A stretch of 64,000 bases of DNA from Oleiharenicola lentus (GCF_004118375.1 NZ_SDHX01000001.1:1615693-1679692), one strand, 5' to 3'. Positions 9,170 to 21,527 are shown, numbered from the stretch's first letter. Numbers and translations: made by a program. The notes: generated by a model not told the origin, from the letters alone.

Positions 9170-11238
9170 CAGACGAGACCGGCGGTGACGAGCGCGAGGT
9201 CGATGAGCTTGATGCCGAGGAACGGCGCGACCAGTCCGCCCACACCATAGACCAGCAGGTTGCGCCGGAGCAGGTCGGCGGCGGGCAGCGCGCGGTAGGC
9301 GACGCCGCGCAGGGCGAGCGGCACGAGGGCGATGATGATGAGCGCGTTGAAAACGACGGCGCTGAGGATGGCGCTCTGCGGCGAGTGCAGGCCCATCAGG
9401 TCGAGGGCGGCCAGCGGACCGGCGCCGCCGGAGACGGCGTAGAGCCCCGCGAACATCGCGGGGATGATGGCGAAGTATTTCGCCACGTCGTTGGCGATGG
9501 AGAACGTCGTGAGCGAGCCGCGGGTCATGAGCAGCTGTTTGCCGATCTCGACGATCTCGATCAGCTTGGTGGGGTTGGAGTCGAGATCCACCATGTTGCC
9601 GGCCTCGCGCGCGGCCTGCGTGCCGGTATTCATGGCGACGCCAACGTCGGCCTGGGCGAGGGCGGGGGCGTCGTTGGTGCCGTCACCGGTCATGGCCACG
9701 AGCCGGCCCTGGGCCTGTTCGTGGCGGATGCGCGCGAGTTTCATCTCGGGCGTGGCCTGGGCGAGAAAGTCATCCACGCCGGCCTCGGCCGCGATGGCGG
9801 CGGCGGTCAGCGGGTTGTCGCCGGTGATCATCACCGTGCGGATGCCCATGCGACGGAGCTCGGCGAAGCGCTCCTTGATGCCGCCCTTCACAACGTCCTT
9901 GAGATAGATGACGCCGAGCACGGCGCGGTCCTCCGCCACGACGAGCGGCGTGCCGCCGGCTTTGGCGATGCGCTCCACGGTGGCGGCGACCTCGTCGGGC
10001 CAGACGCCGCCCTGGGCGTTCACCCAGGTACGGACGCTGTCGGCGGCGCCCTTGCGAGTGCTGCGCCCGTCGAGATCCACGCCGCTCATGCGGGTTTGGG
10101 CCGCGAAGGGCACGAAGGTGGCGTGTGGGGCCGCGACCTCCCTCTCACGCAGTTTGAATTTCTCCTTGGCGAGCACAACGATGCTGCGGCCCTCGGGGGT
10201 TTCGTCGGCCAGAGAGGCGAGTTGGGCGGCCGAGGCCAGGCGCTCGGCGGCGATGCCCGGTGCGGGCAGGAACTCGACGGCCTGGCGGTTGCCGAGCGTG
10301 ATGGTGCCGGTCTTGTCGAGCAGCAGCACGTCGATGTCACCCGCCGCCTCGACGGCGCGGCCGGAGGTGGCGATGACGTTGCGGCGGATGAGGCGGTCGA
10401 TGCCGCTGATGCCGATGGCGCTGAGCAAGCCGCCGATGGTCGTCGGGATCAGGCAGACGAACAGCGAGACCAGCACAGGCAGGGAGGTGTCCACGGCGCC
10501 GGGTTGTCCGGCGAGTTGCTCGCTGAAGCGGGCGAAGAAGGGCAGGGTGGCGACCACGAGCAGGAACACCGCCGTAAGCGCGACAAGGAGGATGCCGAGG
10601 GCGATTTCGTTGGGCGTGCGCTGGCGTGACGCGCCCTCGACGAGGCCGATCATGCGGTCGAGGAACCCGCCGCCGGGCTCGACCGTGACACGGACGATGA
10701 TGCGGTCGCTAAGCACGCGGGTGCCGCCGGTGACGGCGCTGCGGTCGCCGCCGCTTTCGCGGACGACCGGGGCCGATTCGCCGGTGATGGCGGATTCGTC
10801 GACACTGGCGATGCCCTCGATGACCTCGCCGTCGGCGGGGATGATGTCGCGCGCCTCGCACACGACGATGTCGCCCCGGCGCAGGTCGGGGGCGGCGACG
10901 CGCTCCTCGTGGTCGCCGCGCAGTAGCCGGGCGAAAGTCTGGGCGCGGGCGCGTTTGAGTGAGTCGGCCTGGGCCTTGCCGCGGCCCTCGGCCAGCGCCT
11001 CGGCGAAGGTGGCGAAGAGCACGGTGAACCAGAGCCAGAGCGTGATCTGGAGCGTGAAACCGGTAAGCACGCCGGCGAACAGGTCGCGCACGGCGGTCAG
11101 CGTGACCAGGACGGCACCGAGCGTTGTGACGAAGATGACCGGGTTGCGCCAGAGTTCGCGCGGATCGAGCTTGCGAAAAGCGTCGAGCGCGGCGCGACGG
11201 ATCAGGGAGGAGTTCCAGCTGGAGGCGGAAGGTTTCAT
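9169..11238 (-). CDS. kdpB: KdpB catalytic P-type ATPase subunit
   Basis: 689 aa from ATG 11238; upstream extension of the frame only overlaps kdpA. It has the actuator motif TGES (152-155), the phosphorylated Asp308 in DKTGT, the TGDNPLTA and [16 protein letters not shown] hinge motifs and the expected membrane helices including [13 protein letters not shown]. KdpB hydrolyses ATP to drive potassium uptake through KdpA. Length matches the usual 680-690. It lies 20 bases after kdpA and is followed with one-base overlap by the 57-aa small gene. Confidence 0.96.
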   Translation of the reverse strand: MKPSASSWNSSLIRRAALDAFRKLDPRELWRNPVIFVTTLGAVLVTLTAVRDLFAGVLTGFTLQITLWLWFTVLFATFAEALAEGRGKAQADSLKRARAQTFARLLRGDHEERVAAPDLRRGDIVVCEARDIIPADGEVIEGIASVDESAITGESAPVVRESGGDRSAVTGGTRVLSDRIIVRVTVEPGGGFLDRMIGLVEGASRQRTPNEIALGILLVALTAVFLLVVATLPFFARFSEQLAGQPGAVDTSLPVLVSLFVCLIPTTIGGLLSAIGISGIDRLIRRNVIATSGRAVEAAGDIDVLLLDKTGTITLGNRQAVEFLPAPGIAAERLASAAQLASLADETPEGRSIVVLAKEKFKLREREVAAPHATFVPFAAQTRMSGVDLDGRSTRKGAADSVRTWVNAQGGVWPDEVAATVERIAKAGGTPLVVAEDRAVLGVIYLKDVVKGGIKERFAELRRMGIRTVMITGDNPLTAAAIAAEAGVDDFLAQATPEMKLARIRHEQAQGRLVAMTGDGTNDAPALAQADVGVAMNTGTQAAREAGNMVDLDSNPTKLIEIVEIGKQLLMTRGSLTTFSIANDVAKYFAIIPAMFAGLYAVSGGAGPLAALDLMGLHSPQSAILSAVVFNALIIIALVPLALRGVAYRALPAADLLRRNLLVYGVGGLVAPFLGIKLIDLALVTAGLV

Positions 11239-11258
11239 GGGAATGAGGCCGGGCGGGT

Positions 11259-12944
11259 TCAAAACGTGCGACCGGCGGCGAGCAGAAGGTGCTCGAGCAC
11301 GGGTCCGAGGGTCAGGGCCGGGAAATAGGTCAAGGCGGCGACGATGAGCATGACGCCGGCAAGGAGGACGGCAAAGAGCGGGCCGTCGGTCGGGAAGGTG
11401 CCGCTGGAGGCGGGCACGGTTTTCTTTGCCGCCAGCCCGCCCGCGAGGGCGAGCACAGGGATGATGACGCCGAAGCGTCCCAGCACCATGGCGAGCGCTC
11501 CGCCCCAGGTGTAGAGATCGCCGGAGGCCGTGAGACTGCCGAAGGCCGAGCCGTTGTTGTTGGTCATCGAACCCCAGGCGTAGAGGATCTCCGTCAGGGC
11601 ATGGGGGCCGGCATTGCCGACAGCCGCGCGGCCGGCTTCGGTGGCGAACGACACGGCACAGCCCAGCAGCACGCCCGCGCAGGGCAGCAGCACCGCGAGG
11701 GCGGCCATCCGCACCTCGAAGGCCTCGATCTTCTTGCCGAGATACTCGGGCGTGCGGCCAACCATCAGGCCGGCGAGAAAAACCGTCAGGACGATCAGCA
11801 TCACCATGCCGTAGAGGCCGGAGCCGACACCGCCGAAGATGATTTCGCCAAGCAGCATGTTGAACAGCGCAAGGCCGCCGGCCAGCGGCGAGAGCGACGA
11901 GTGCATGGCGTTGACCGAGCCGTTGGAGGCGGCGGTGGTCGCGTTGGCCCAGAGCACCGAGGGCGTGATGCCGAAGCGCACTTCCTTGCCCTCCAGCGCG
12001 AGCGCGGCGGAACCCGGGGCGGCGTATTCGCTCCACAGCGACAGGCCGAGCGCGCCGACGAAGAAGGCGGTCATCACGCCATATACCACCCACGCGTGGC
12101 GGCGCGCACCGACCAGCAGGCCGTAGGCATACACGCAGGCCGCAGGCAGGGCCAGGAGGGCCAGCATTTGCAGGAAATTGGAGAGCGGGGTCGGATTCTC
12201 GAAAGGGTGGGCGGAGTTCAGGCCGAAAAAGCCGCCGCCGTTGGTGCCGAGCTGTTTGATGGCGACCTGCGAGGCCGCCGGGCCGAGCGGAATGACCTGC
12301 TCCTGGCCGGCAAGCGTCGTGGCGAAAGGATAGGCGGCGAACGACTGGACGACGCCCTCGGAAACCAAGACCACGGCGAGAACAAAGGACAGGGGCAGCA
12401 GCACGTAAATCGTGGAGCGCACGACGTCGGTCCAGAAGTTGCCGAGACCGGCGGCCGCCTTGCGGCTCAGGCCGCGGGCCAGTGCGGCCATCACGGCCAG
12501 ACCGGTGGCGGCGCTGAGGAAATTCTGCACGCCGAGGCCGGCCATCTGCGTCAGGTAGCTGAGCGAAGCCTCGCCCGAGTAGGCCTGCCAGTTGGTGTTG
12601 GTCAGGAACGAGACGGCGGTATTGACGGCCACGCCCAACGGCACCGGTCCGAAATTTTGCGGATTGAGCGGCAGGCGGGCTTGCGCGAGTTGGAGCGCGA
12701 GGATCACGGCGCCGCCGAGCAGGTTGAAAATCACGAGGGCGACGGCGTAGCTGCGCCAGGTCATGTCGGCCTGGGCGTCCACGCCGGCGAGGCGGTAGAG
12801 GCTCCGTTCGAGCGGTGTGCACCAGCGCAAACCCGGGAGCGGTTCGCCGCGCAGCACGGCGGCCACCCAGCGTCCGAGCGGGACGGTCACGGCGAGCAGG
12901 GCGACAAGGTAGAGGGCGAGATAGGTGAAATCCGCGGAATTCAT
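11259..12944 (-). CDS. kdpA: KdpA potassium-binding, channel-like subunit
   Basis: 561 aa, about ten hydrophobic segments, starting at ATG 12944 ([14 protein letters not shown]). The KdpA signature [15 protein letters not shown] is present, as are the later selectivity-filter segments ([29 protein letters not shown]). It forms the potassium-selective pathway of the Kdp pump and is the first gene of the operon. The in-frame upstream extension contains no KdpF-like hydrophobic peptide. Confidence 0.95.
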   Translation of the reverse strand: MNSADFTYLALYLVALLAVTVPLGRWVAAVLRGEPLPGLRWCTPLERSLYRLAGVDAQADMTWRSYAVALVIFNLLGGAVILALQLAQARLPLNPQNFGPVPLGVAVNTAVSFLTNTNWQAYSGEASLSYLTQMAGLGVQNFLSAATGLAVMAALARGLSRKAAAGLGNFWTDVVRSTIYVLLPLSFVLAVVLVSEGVVQSFAAYPFATTLAGQEQVIPLGPAASQVAIKQLGTNGGGFFGLNSAHPFENPTPLSNFLQMLALLALPAACVYAYGLLVGARRHAWVVYGVMTAFFVGALGLSLWSEYAAPGSAALALEGKEVRFGITPSVLWANATTAASNGSVNAMHSSLSPLAGGLALFNMLLGEIIFGGVGSGLYGMVMLIVLTVFLAGLMVGRTPEYLGKKIEAFEVRMAALAVLLPCAGVLLGCAVSFATEAGRAAVGNAGPHALTEILYAWGSMTNNNGSAFGSLTASGDLYTWGGALAMVLGRFGVIIPVLALAGGLAAKKTVPASSGTFPTDGPLFAVLLAGVMLIVAALTYFPALTLGPVLEHLLLAAGRTF

Positions 12945-12948
12945 GCGG

Positions 12949-13019
12949 GTCCAGCATACCGGACAACGCGCGCGCCGACTAATTAAGAGCGGAGCCCGGG
13001 CCATTAAGAAAACGCTAAG
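12949..13019 (-). promoter_or_regulatory. Candidate kdp promoter with KdpE-type direct repeats
   Basis: On the minus strand TCTTAAT occurs twice (complement of 12982-12988 and 13003-13009), 21 bases apart, which is two helical turns, with a related CCTTAGC ten bases further upstream (13013-13019). Downstream a TATGCT (12949-12954) could serve as -10 box before the kdpA ATG at 12944. OmpR/PhoB-type regulators such as KdpE bind direct repeats of this spacing; the assignment is inference. Confidence 0.4.
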
Positions 13020-13080
13020 GCGGCGGGACCGGATCAAACTTTGTGCTCTCTTTTTCCCGGGGCGGGGTCACTCTTCCGGC

Positions 13081-14847
<1,767 letters not shown>

Positions 14848-14856
14848 CCGCGGCGC

Positions 14857-15384
14857 ATGAATCCCGGCGGGCTTTCGCCTGAAACGCATACGGCGGAGCA
14901 GGTCATCACACTGCTCCGGCTGGAGCCGCTCGCGCAGGAAGGCGGCTTCTTCCGGCGCGAGGCCGAGGCGACCGCCCGGGGCGCCGACGGACGGCTCACT
15001 TGGTCCACGATCTATTTTCTGCTCACTCCGGCTGGATTCTCCGCCCTGCATCGGCTCAAGGTGGACGAAATCTGGTGCTTCCAGGCCGGGGATGCCGTGG
15101 AATCGTTGCGGCTGCATCCTGACGGACGCGGCGAACGCGTGCGGCTCGGACTGAACGTCGGGGCGGGGGAGCGCCTGCAGGACGTGATCACCGCGGGCAC
15201 CTGGCAGGGCACGCGGCTCGCGCCGGGCGGGCGTTGGGCCTTGGTCAGCTGCGTGGTCGTGCCCGGGTTCGAGTGGGGCGATTTCGAGCTGGGCGAGCGG
15301 CTGCCACTGGCAACCCGCTATGCCGCCTTTGCCGGAGACATCGCGGCCCTCACCCGCGCTCAGCCGATCAGCGGCCGGTTGTAG
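14857..15384 (+). CDS. Cupin protein of the DUF985 (cupin_5) family
   Basis: 175 aa, nine bases after the helicase and probably co-transcribed. The sequence has the DUF985 pattern: HTAEQVITLLRLEPLAQEGG at the start, then TIYFLL, HRLKVDEIWCFQAGD with the His/Glu of a cupin barrel, QGTRLAPGGRWALVSCVVVPGFEWGDFELG, and a hydrophobic end. Family members are small single-domain barrels of mostly unknown function, sometimes compared with sugar epimerases. No substrate can be assigned from context. Confidence 0.85.
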   Translation: MNPGGLSPETHTAEQVITLLRLEPLAQEGGFFRREAEATARGADGRLTWSTIYFLLTPAGFSALHRLKVDEIWCFQAGDAVESLRLHPDGRGERVRLGLNVGAGERLQDVITAGTWQGTRLAPGGRWALVSCVVVPGFEWGDFELGERLPLATRYAAFAGDIAALTRAQPISGRL

Positions 15385-15462
15385 CGAACAACTTCACAAA
15401 ACCGTCGCGGAGCACGACTTGACAGGGATAGGGGCGGAGCCTATCACACAGGCCCGTTGCCT

Positions 15463-16080
15463 ATGGAAGCCGTGCTGGATCAACCGGTGCTCGTGCTGAA
15501 CCGCCTTTGGCAGGCGGTCAATGTCATCGCGGCGCGTCGCGCCTTCGCCCTGCTGGCCCGCGAACACGCGCAGGTCGTCCATCAGACGGAGGACAACTTC
15601 CGCACCTTCTCGCTGATGGATTGGATCGATTTCTCGGCCTACAATCCCCCGGTTGAGGAACTGGAGACGGTCCGCACGATCAACCGCAAGGTGCGGCTGC
15701 CGCGGGTCATCCTGCTTACGTTTTTCGACAAGCTGCCCTGCAAGGAGCTGAAGCTCACGCGCAACAACGTCTTCGAGCGGGATGACGACAAGTGCCAGTA
15801 TTGCGGCCACGTTTTCCCCCGCGAGGAACTGAACCTCGACCACGTGATTCCGCGCCACTACGGCGGCAAGACGACCTGGGAGAACATCGTGTGCTCGTGC
15901 ATCAAGTGCAATTCCCGCAAGGCCAACCGCCTTCCGCACGAGGCCCACATGCGGCTTATCCGCAAGCCCGTGCGCCCGAAGTGGCGTCCGGTCATCAGTC
16001 TCGTGCTCAACAATCACCGGCACGAGAAGTGGAAGGACTTCCTCGATGTCGCCTACTGGAATGTGGAGCTGGAGGAGTGA
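15463..16080 (+). CDS. HNH endonuclease family protein
   Basis: 205 aa from ATG 15463 (a TTG two codons upstream is an alternative). The N-terminal half (VLNRLWQAVNVIAARRAFALL) is typical of the stand-alone HNH proteins common in environmental bacteria. The nuclease core shows a CQYCG zinc knuckle, LDHVIPRHYGG with the catalytic His, ENIV-C-CIKCNSRKANR with the second Cys pair. Domestic HNH proteins of this type have no well-established role; there is no methyltransferase or phage context here. Confidence 0.88.
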   Translation: MEAVLDQPVLVLNRLWQAVNVIAARRAFALLAREHAQVVHQTEDNFRTFSLMDWIDFSAYNPPVEELETVRTINRKVRLPRVILLTFFDKLPCKELKLTRNNVFERDDDKCQYCGHVFPREELNLDHVIPRHYGGKTTWENIVCSCIKCNSRKANRLPHEAHMRLIRKPVRPKWRPVISLVLNNHRHEKWKDFLDVAYWNVELEE

Positions 16081-16165
16081 TCTGGCGCGACCGGGCCAAA
16101 TTACCCTGGGGTGCGAATGCATAAGCGGGTTGCATGCGGCGGTTCCGCGCGGGTAGACTTGCTGC

Positions 16166-16687
16166 ATGATCGAGACACTTGTGATGACCATCATGGCCGA
16201 GGATCGGCCGGGTCTGGTGGAGCGGATCACCTCGTGTGTCGCCGACCACGGCGGCAACTGGCTGGAAAGCCGCATGTGCCATCTCGGCGGCCGGTTTGCC
16301 GGCATCGCCCGCGTCGAGGTCCCGGCCGAAAAGCTGAACGGGTTGACGCATTCCCTGCATGGCCTCGAGTCCGACGGGGTTCGCATCATTCTTGAGAGCG
16401 GCGCCGGTCCGGTTGCCCCGGCGGGGATGGTGGCGTCGCTCGAACTGGTGGGCAATGACCGCCCCGGAATCCTGCGCACCGTGACCGGCGTGCTGGCCGC
16501 GCATGGCGTGAACGTCGAGGAGCTCTCCTCCGAGTGTGTAAGTGCGCCGATGGGCGGCGGTGAACTTTTCCAGGCCCGCGCCCGTGTGCTCGTGCCGGTC
16601 GGCGTGAAGATCGAGGCGGTCCGGGCCGACCTGGAGAAAATCGCCACCGACCTGATGGTGGATTTGCAGCTCAGGCCGGTGGCCTGA
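16166..16687 (+). CDS. Two-ACT-domain regulatory protein (GcvR-like)
   Basis: 173 aa. Two ACT domains: residues about 4-80, opening VMTIMAEDRPGLVERITS, and about 90-170, opening SLELVGNDRPGILRTVTG. The DRPG loops are the usual amino-acid-binding elements. The arrangement matches the glycine cleavage repressor-like GcvR family, which senses small ligands without a DNA-binding domain. No gcv genes are near, so the specific role is unknown. It converges with the histidine kinase gene, 36 bases apart. Confidence 0.85.
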   Translation: MIETLVMTIMAEDRPGLVERITSCVADHGGNWLESRMCHLGGRFAGIARVEVPAEKLNGLTHSLHGLESDGVRIILESGAGPVAPAGMVASLELVGNDRPGILRTVTGVLAAHGVNVEELSSECVSAPMGGGELFQARARVLVPVGVKIEAVRADLEKIATDLMVDLQLRPVA

Positions 16688-16723
16688 GCGAGGAAGACCG
16701 GTCCCGGCAGCAAAGCCGATAAC

Positions 16724-18454
16724 TCAGCCTTGGGCGATCGGCAGGGTCACGCGCATCGTCGTGCCACGCGGACCGGTGCTCCGCAACTGGAGCGAACCGT
16801 GGTGGTCCTTGACGATCCGCAGCGCGATGGTGAGGCCGAGGCCGGTGCCGCCGGCGCGCGTCGAGAGGAAGGACTCGAAGATGCGCGGCTGAACCTCGGG
16901 CGGAATGCCGCCGCCGGTGTCGCTTACGTCAATGAGCACGTTGGCGCCTTCCGTCGCGCAGGTGATGCGCAGCTCGCCGCCCTGCGGCATGGCGTGGAAG
17001 GCGTTCAGGGCAAGATTCAGAAAGACCTGCTGGATCTGGCCCTTGTTGACGTCCACCGCGACGGCCCCGGCGGGCGGCGTGTAGTGCAGCTCGACGCCGG
17101 CCTGGGCGAGCTTGGCGCGCAACAGGTGGTTGGTGTCGCTCAGGATTTCGTCGAGCGACCACCGCGAGTGCAGGCTGGCCGGGGCGCGGGCAAAGGAGAG
17201 CACGCGGGTGACGAGGCCCTCGAGCTGCTCGATTTTCTCCGTGATGATCTGCAGGTCCTTGCGCCGCGGGTCGGCGGGGGCGAAGTCGGCGCCGAGCGGC
17301 CCGTGCAGGAGCTTGATCACCGTGAGCGGATTGCGGATCTCATGGGCGATCTCGGCGGCGAGCAGGCCGAGGGTGGTCAAGGTCTCGTTTTTGCGCAGCA
17401 CTTCCTCGGAGTGGAAGACGCGCGAGTAGAGCCGGGCGTTGTGCAGGGCCACCGTGGCGAAGTTGGCGAGCGCGGTGAACAGGCGTTTCTCATCGTCGCT
17501 GAACCGGTGCGGGTGGTCATGAAACACGCTCAGGATGCCGGCCGGTTTGTCTTCGAGGATCAGCGGCGAGGCGAGCGCACTGCACAACGAGGGATCGCGG
17601 GGCAGGTCGGCGGCCTCGCGGTAGCGCGCTCCGTCGAGATGCTGGTATTCCGTCGCCCGGCCGGTGCGGAGCGCCGAGGCGAAGAGCGCCTCGTCGATCG
17701 GCACCGTCTGCTGCTGGAGTGAGAGGCCGGTGGCTGCGAGGTCGCCGGCCGCGGACCAGGAGTGGAGCTTCAGTTCGCGACTCGCATCGTCGTAGTCGTG
17801 AAGCAGGCTGAGCCGGGCGTTGAAGAGGGCGCGGGCGCTGTCGGTGATCGTGTTGAGCAGCTCCTCCGGCGCGAGCTGGGCCACGAGCGCATGGCCCAGT
17901 TCCACGAGGGTCGTGAGCTGGGTGGAGTTGGCGCGCATCCGGTCGAACTGCCAGAGACGGTTCAGCACGCGCCCGGCCTCGTCGGCAAACGACTGGAGCC
18001 GGTCCAGGTCGGTGGAATTGAACGCACCCGGCTGGTCGGCATCGAGGTTGACGACGCCCACCACCTGGCCCTCGACGATGATGGGGGCGGCCATCTCGCT
18101 GCAGACACCACGCCGGGCCGCAATGTAGCGGGGTTCGTGACTCACGTCGGCGACGAGCAACGGACGCGCGTGCAGCGCGACCCAGCCGGTGATGCCCTGG
18201 CCCGGGCGCAGCGCGAATTCGCCGGTCTCGGGCGGCAGGCCCTGCTGCGCGCAGATCTCGAGGCTGGCGCTTTCCGGGGTCAGCAGGGAGAGGGAGCCGC
18301 TGTCGGCGGGGAAAGCCGACATGATCGCGGCGAGCACCCCTTCCTGGGCGGAGATGGCGTTGGGGGCGGTGACAGCCAGCGAGGCCAGGGCGTGATGGGC
18401 CGCCGCATCGGACTGCCGTTTGGCGGGGGCGGACTGGGGGTCGAATTCGGCCAT
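16724..18454 (-). CDS. GAF-domain sensor histidine kinase
   Basis: 576 aa from ATG 18454 (MAEFDPQSAPAKRQ); the longer open frame upstream runs inside glnD and is not used. Two GAF domains occupy about residues 40-170 and 190-335 (GQGITGWVALHARPLLVADV; LASPLILEDKPAGILSVF). A HisKA domain has the phospho-His in LLAAEIAHEIRNPLTVIKLL, and HATPase_c has NLALNAFHAMPQGGE, DTGGGIPPEV and GGTGLGLTIALRIV. No membrane segments or signal peptide, so it is cytosolic. No response regulator is adjacent. It follows glnD by 65 bases on the same strand, suggesting a possible link to nitrogen status. Confidence 0.9.
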   Translation of the reverse strand: MAEFDPQSAPAKRQSDAAAHHALASLAVTAPNAISAQEGVLAAIMSAFPADSGSLSLLTPESASLEICAQQGLPPETGEFALRPGQGITGWVALHARPLLVADVSHEPRYIAARRGVCSEMAAPIIVEGQVVGVVNLDADQPGAFNSTDLDRLQSFADEAGRVLNRLWQFDRMRANSTQLTTLVELGHALVAQLAPEELLNTITDSARALFNARLSLLHDYDDASRELKLHSWSAAGDLAATGLSLQQQTVPIDEALFASALRTGRATEYQHLDGARYREAADLPRDPSLCSALASPLILEDKPAGILSVFHDHPHRFSDDEKRLFTALANFATVALHNARLYSRVFHSEEVLRKNETLTTLGLLAAEIAHEIRNPLTVIKLLHGPLGADFAPADPRRKDLQIITEKIEQLEGLVTRVLSFARAPASLHSRWSLDEILSDTNHLLRAKLAQAGVELHYTPPAGAVAVDVNKGQIQQVFLNLALNAFHAMPQGGELRITCATEGANVLIDVSDTGGGIPPEVQPRIFESFLSTRAGGTGLGLTIALRIVKDHHGSLQLRSTGPRGTTMRVTLPIAQG

Positions 18455-18519
18455 GGCGGATTTCCCGGCAAACCTAGTGGACCCCGCGGGCAATGCGCAA
18501 CCAGCGATCGGTAATTCCT

Positions 18520-21318
18520 TTACCCGGAAGTCTCGGTCCGCCCCGGAGTGATAACCGCCCGCAGGGCATCGCGGAGGTGGAGCAGCCCGGCTTCCTCCAC
18601 CGGCGTGTCGGGCTTGTCCGGTTCGATGTAGAAGGTGTCGAGGGCGATGCTGCGCTCGGTGTTGATGCGGGCGAAGGTGATGTCGAAGCCGTGGTCGGAG
18701 ATTGTCTTCACGAGCTGGTAGAGCAGGCCGATTTTGTCGTGGGCCTGGATCTCGACGATGATGCGTTTGAGCGAAAGCTCGTGATAGACCTCGACGGTGG
18801 GCGGGAAGGTGGCGGGCAGCTCGGAGGTGCCGGCCTTGTAGCGGTTGGCGTGCGCGAGCTTCGCGGCCTGCGCATTGATGTCGGGGAGCAGGTCCTTTTC
18901 GCTCACCAGCGCGTCGTCCACCGTCTGGGCAAAACTCTCCATCGCCTTCTGGTTTTGCACGATGCCCCGGCCGGGCTCGACGACGTGGAAGGTGTCGATC
19001 GCGATGTGGTCGGCGCGGGTCGTGATGCGCGCCGAAAGGATGCTGAGGCCGGCGACGCTGAAGGCCCCGGCCAGCTTGTAGAACAGGCCGGCGCGGTCCC
19101 ACGTCACCACATGCACGGTGGTGTAGCTGCGGTTGAGGTCGTCCTTCCACTCGATGACCGGGCGCAGCGGATTGAGCGAGTCGGCGGTCGAGATCGTGTG
19201 GAGCAGGCGGTTCACCATCTGGATGTGGAGGGTGATCTCCGTCTCGTCCGTCTGGATGAAATAGCGCTCGGGCAGCAGATTGAAATGGGCGGTGATCTCG
19301 TCGGTGCTGATGCCCGGGATCGTCTGCGCAATGAGGGTCTGCCGGATCATTTCCTTGCGCTCCTGGAGTCGGGTTTCGACCTTCTCGCCGAGGGCGAGGC
19401 GCTCCAGCGTCGTGTCGAAGAGGCGGCGGTGCAGCGAGTCCTTGTAGCTGTTCCAGAGACTGGCCGAGGTGCCGTTCGCGTCGCAATACGTGTGGACGTA
19501 GAGGTAGCGCAGCAGGTCGGCGTCTCCGACGTGCGAGGCAAATGCGGCTGAAGATTTGGGATCATCCAGGTCATGCTTCTGCCAAAAGCGTGCCATGATG
19601 AGGTGATTTTTGATGACGAAATTGACGGTCTTGCGGATGTCCTTGGGGATCCCCAGGCGCTTGAGCACCGGGGCGGCGACCGTGACGCCCGTGTCGGCGT
19701 GGCCCTGGATGCCCTCGCTCTTGCCGATGTCGTGCAGGAGCAGGATCAGGTAGAGCAGGTTGGGTTTGACCGTCTGGTGCAGCACCTCGCGGTAGCGTTG
19801 GGCCCGCGGATCGGCGGAGGTGAAGATGTTGTCCAGCTCCCGGATGGTGCTCAGGGTGTGGATGTCCGCCGTGTAACGGTGATAATACTCGTGCTGCACG
19901 AGGCAGATCAGCGGCGCGAACTCCGGCAGGAAGCGCCCCAGCACCCCCAGTTCGTGCATCAGCGACAGGGAGGGGTAAACCTGGCCGGTCTCCTCCAGGA
20001 TGGTGAGGAAGCTGAGGTTGGCGTCAGGCGACTCGATGACCTGCTGGGTGATCAGCTGGCCCGAGCCGCGGATGAGCGAGGCGAGGTCGAGGTCGGGCGT
20101 GCAGCCGAGCTGCTGGCAGTGGCGGAACACCCGGATCAGGCGGACCGGGTCTTCCTGGAAGATGTTGCGGTTCTCGTAGGCGAGCTCGCTGCCGCGGATG
20201 AGGAACCCGTCGATGCGTTTGGTGCGTTCCGTGCGGCGGGCGAGCATCAGGTTCTTCAGCGAACCGACCAGGCCCGGCCCCGCGGAAACGCCCAGCGCCA
20301 GCCGCTGTTCGACGGTGCGTGACACCCGGAAAATCGCCTGCGCGTGCCGGTAGTAGTCCTGCATGAAGGCCTCGACGCGTTCCAGCAGGTCGGCCTGCGG
20401 GTAGCCGAGGTTGGCCGCGAGCCGGGGCTGGGTGTCGAGGTTGAGCACGTCGGTCGGGTGCTTGCTCATGAAGTGCAGTTCATGGCGCACGCGGAGCAGG
20501 AAGTCGTAGCCGTCCTCCATTTCGCGGAGTTCGGCGGGCTGGAGATAGTTCTGCTGGGCCAGTTCCTCCATGCGCGTGATGCCGAGGCGCACCCGCGACA
20601 TCCAGAGCGTGTTCTGGTAGTCGCGCAGGCCGCCCACGCCGTTCTTGATGTCGGGCTCCTGCAGGAAAACCGTGTCGCCGTGCTGGGCGCGCCGGCTGTT
20701 CTGGTCCGCGAGCCGGGCCACGATGTAGGCCTTGGGGTCGCTTTGCAGGTAGTGCTTCCGGTAGGCGTCGGCGAAGTTATCGTAGAGTGTCGCCGTGCCC
20801 GCCAGGAAACGGGATTCCAGCAACGCGGTCTTGGTTTTGATTTCCTTGGCCGCCTCGGCGAACACCTCGGGCAGGGTGCGCGTGGAGTGACCGATCTTCA
20901 GCTTCAGGTCCCAGAGCGGGTAAAGGATGGCGTTGGAGAGGTGTTCCTGAAACTTGGCCAGTTCCGGGGTCTTCCGGACCTCGGGGTAGAGGAACATCAC
21001 ATCCACGTCGCTGAGCGGGTTGAGCTCCGCGCGGCCGTAACCGCCCAAGGCGACGAGGCAGACCGGCACCGGCGGTTCGCCCTGCTGTTTGCGCCAGCCT
21101 GCGATCGCGGTCGTGAAAAGCGGCACGAGCAGCCCGTCCATCCGGTCCGCCAGCGCGCTGGCGACCTTCCGGCCGGGGGCGCCAGCCTGGTGCAGCTGGC
21201 GGATGCGCTCACCCTCCGTATCCAGGTAGGTCCGGCAGGCGGCCAACCGGGCAGGGGCCGGCGTCTCGGCCGTGAAGGCCGGCTGGTGCCGGAGAGGGGA
21301 GGCGGTTGGGACGGACAT
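18520..21318 (-). CDS. glnD: GlnD, bifunctional PII uridylyltransferase/uridylyl-removing enzyme
   Basis: 932 aa, normal length. The nucleotidyltransferase motif GGYGRAELNPLSDVDVMFLY (about residues 91-110) is complete. The middle HD domain contains LLHDIGKSEG and supplies the uridylyl-removing activity. Two C-terminal ACT domains (VVTWDRAGLFYKLAGAF and IEIQAHDKIGLLYQLVKTI) sense glutamine. GlnD modifies PII proteins in response to nitrogen supply; no PII gene is in the window. It is divergent from the tRNA-Gly gene. Confidence 0.96.
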   Translation of the reverse strand: MSVPTASPLRHQPAFTAETPAPARLAACRTYLDTEGERIRQLHQAGAPGRKVASALADRMDGLLVPLFTTAIAGWRKQQGEPPVPVCLVALGGYGRAELNPLSDVDVMFLYPEVRKTPELAKFQEHLSNAILYPLWDLKLKIGHSTRTLPEVFAEAAKEIKTKTALLESRFLAGTATLYDNFADAYRKHYLQSDPKAYIVARLADQNSRRAQHGDTVFLQEPDIKNGVGGLRDYQNTLWMSRVRLGITRMEELAQQNYLQPAELREMEDGYDFLLRVRHELHFMSKHPTDVLNLDTQPRLAANLGYPQADLLERVEAFMQDYYRHAQAIFRVSRTVEQRLALGVSAGPGLVGSLKNLMLARRTERTKRIDGFLIRGSELAYENRNIFQEDPVRLIRVFRHCQQLGCTPDLDLASLIRGSGQLITQQVIESPDANLSFLTILEETGQVYPSLSLMHELGVLGRFLPEFAPLICLVQHEYYHRYTADIHTLSTIRELDNIFTSADPRAQRYREVLHQTVKPNLLYLILLLHDIGKSEGIQGHADTGVTVAAPVLKRLGIPKDIRKTVNFVIKNHLIMARFWQKHDLDDPKSSAAFASHVGDADLLRYLYVHTYCDANGTSASLWNSYKDSLHRRLFDTTLERLALGEKVETRLQERKEMIRQTLIAQTIPGISTDEITAHFNLLPERYFIQTDETEITLHIQMVNRLLHTISTADSLNPLRPVIEWKDDLNRSYTTVHVVTWDRAGLFYKLAGAFSVAGLSILSARITTRADHIAIDTFHVVEPGRGIVQNQKAMESFAQTVDDALVSEKDLLPDINAQAAKLAHANRYKAGTSELPATFPPTVEVYHELSLKRIIVEIQAHDKIGLLYQLVKTISDHGFDITFARINTERSIALDTFYIEPDKPDTPVEEAGLLHLRDALRAVITPGRTETSG

Positions 21319-21404
21319 GGGCGGCCGCTACATGAGCAGCGCAAATCCTTCGGGGGAAGCTGGAAATATTTTCGAGGGGCAGCGGAATATTTTAAGATTT
21401 CTAG

Positions 21405-21434
21405 TTGACGGGTGAAAATCGGGACGAATACTCC
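21405..21434 (+). promoter_or_regulatory. Candidate promoter of tRNA-Gly
   Basis: TTGACG at 21405-21410 followed after 18 bases by TACTCC (21429-21434); the mature tRNA 5' end is 12 bases further. The -35 is good, the -10 poor. Confidence 0.4.
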
Positions 21435-21445
21435 GCCTCTCTCTC

Positions 21446-21521
<76 letters not shown>

Positions 21522-21527
21522 TTTCAA

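Noticed and set aside
9169-12966. A 1265-aa frame containing kdpB
   Set aside because: The first half is an out-of-frame reading of kdpA; ATG 11238 gives a normal-length KdpB.
12945-13080. A kdpF gene before kdpA
   Set aside because: No short hydrophobic frame is present; the only small membrane gene is between kdpB and kdpC.
16724-19486. A 920-aa histidine kinase frame
   Set aside because: The N-terminal third overlaps glnD out of frame and has no domain.
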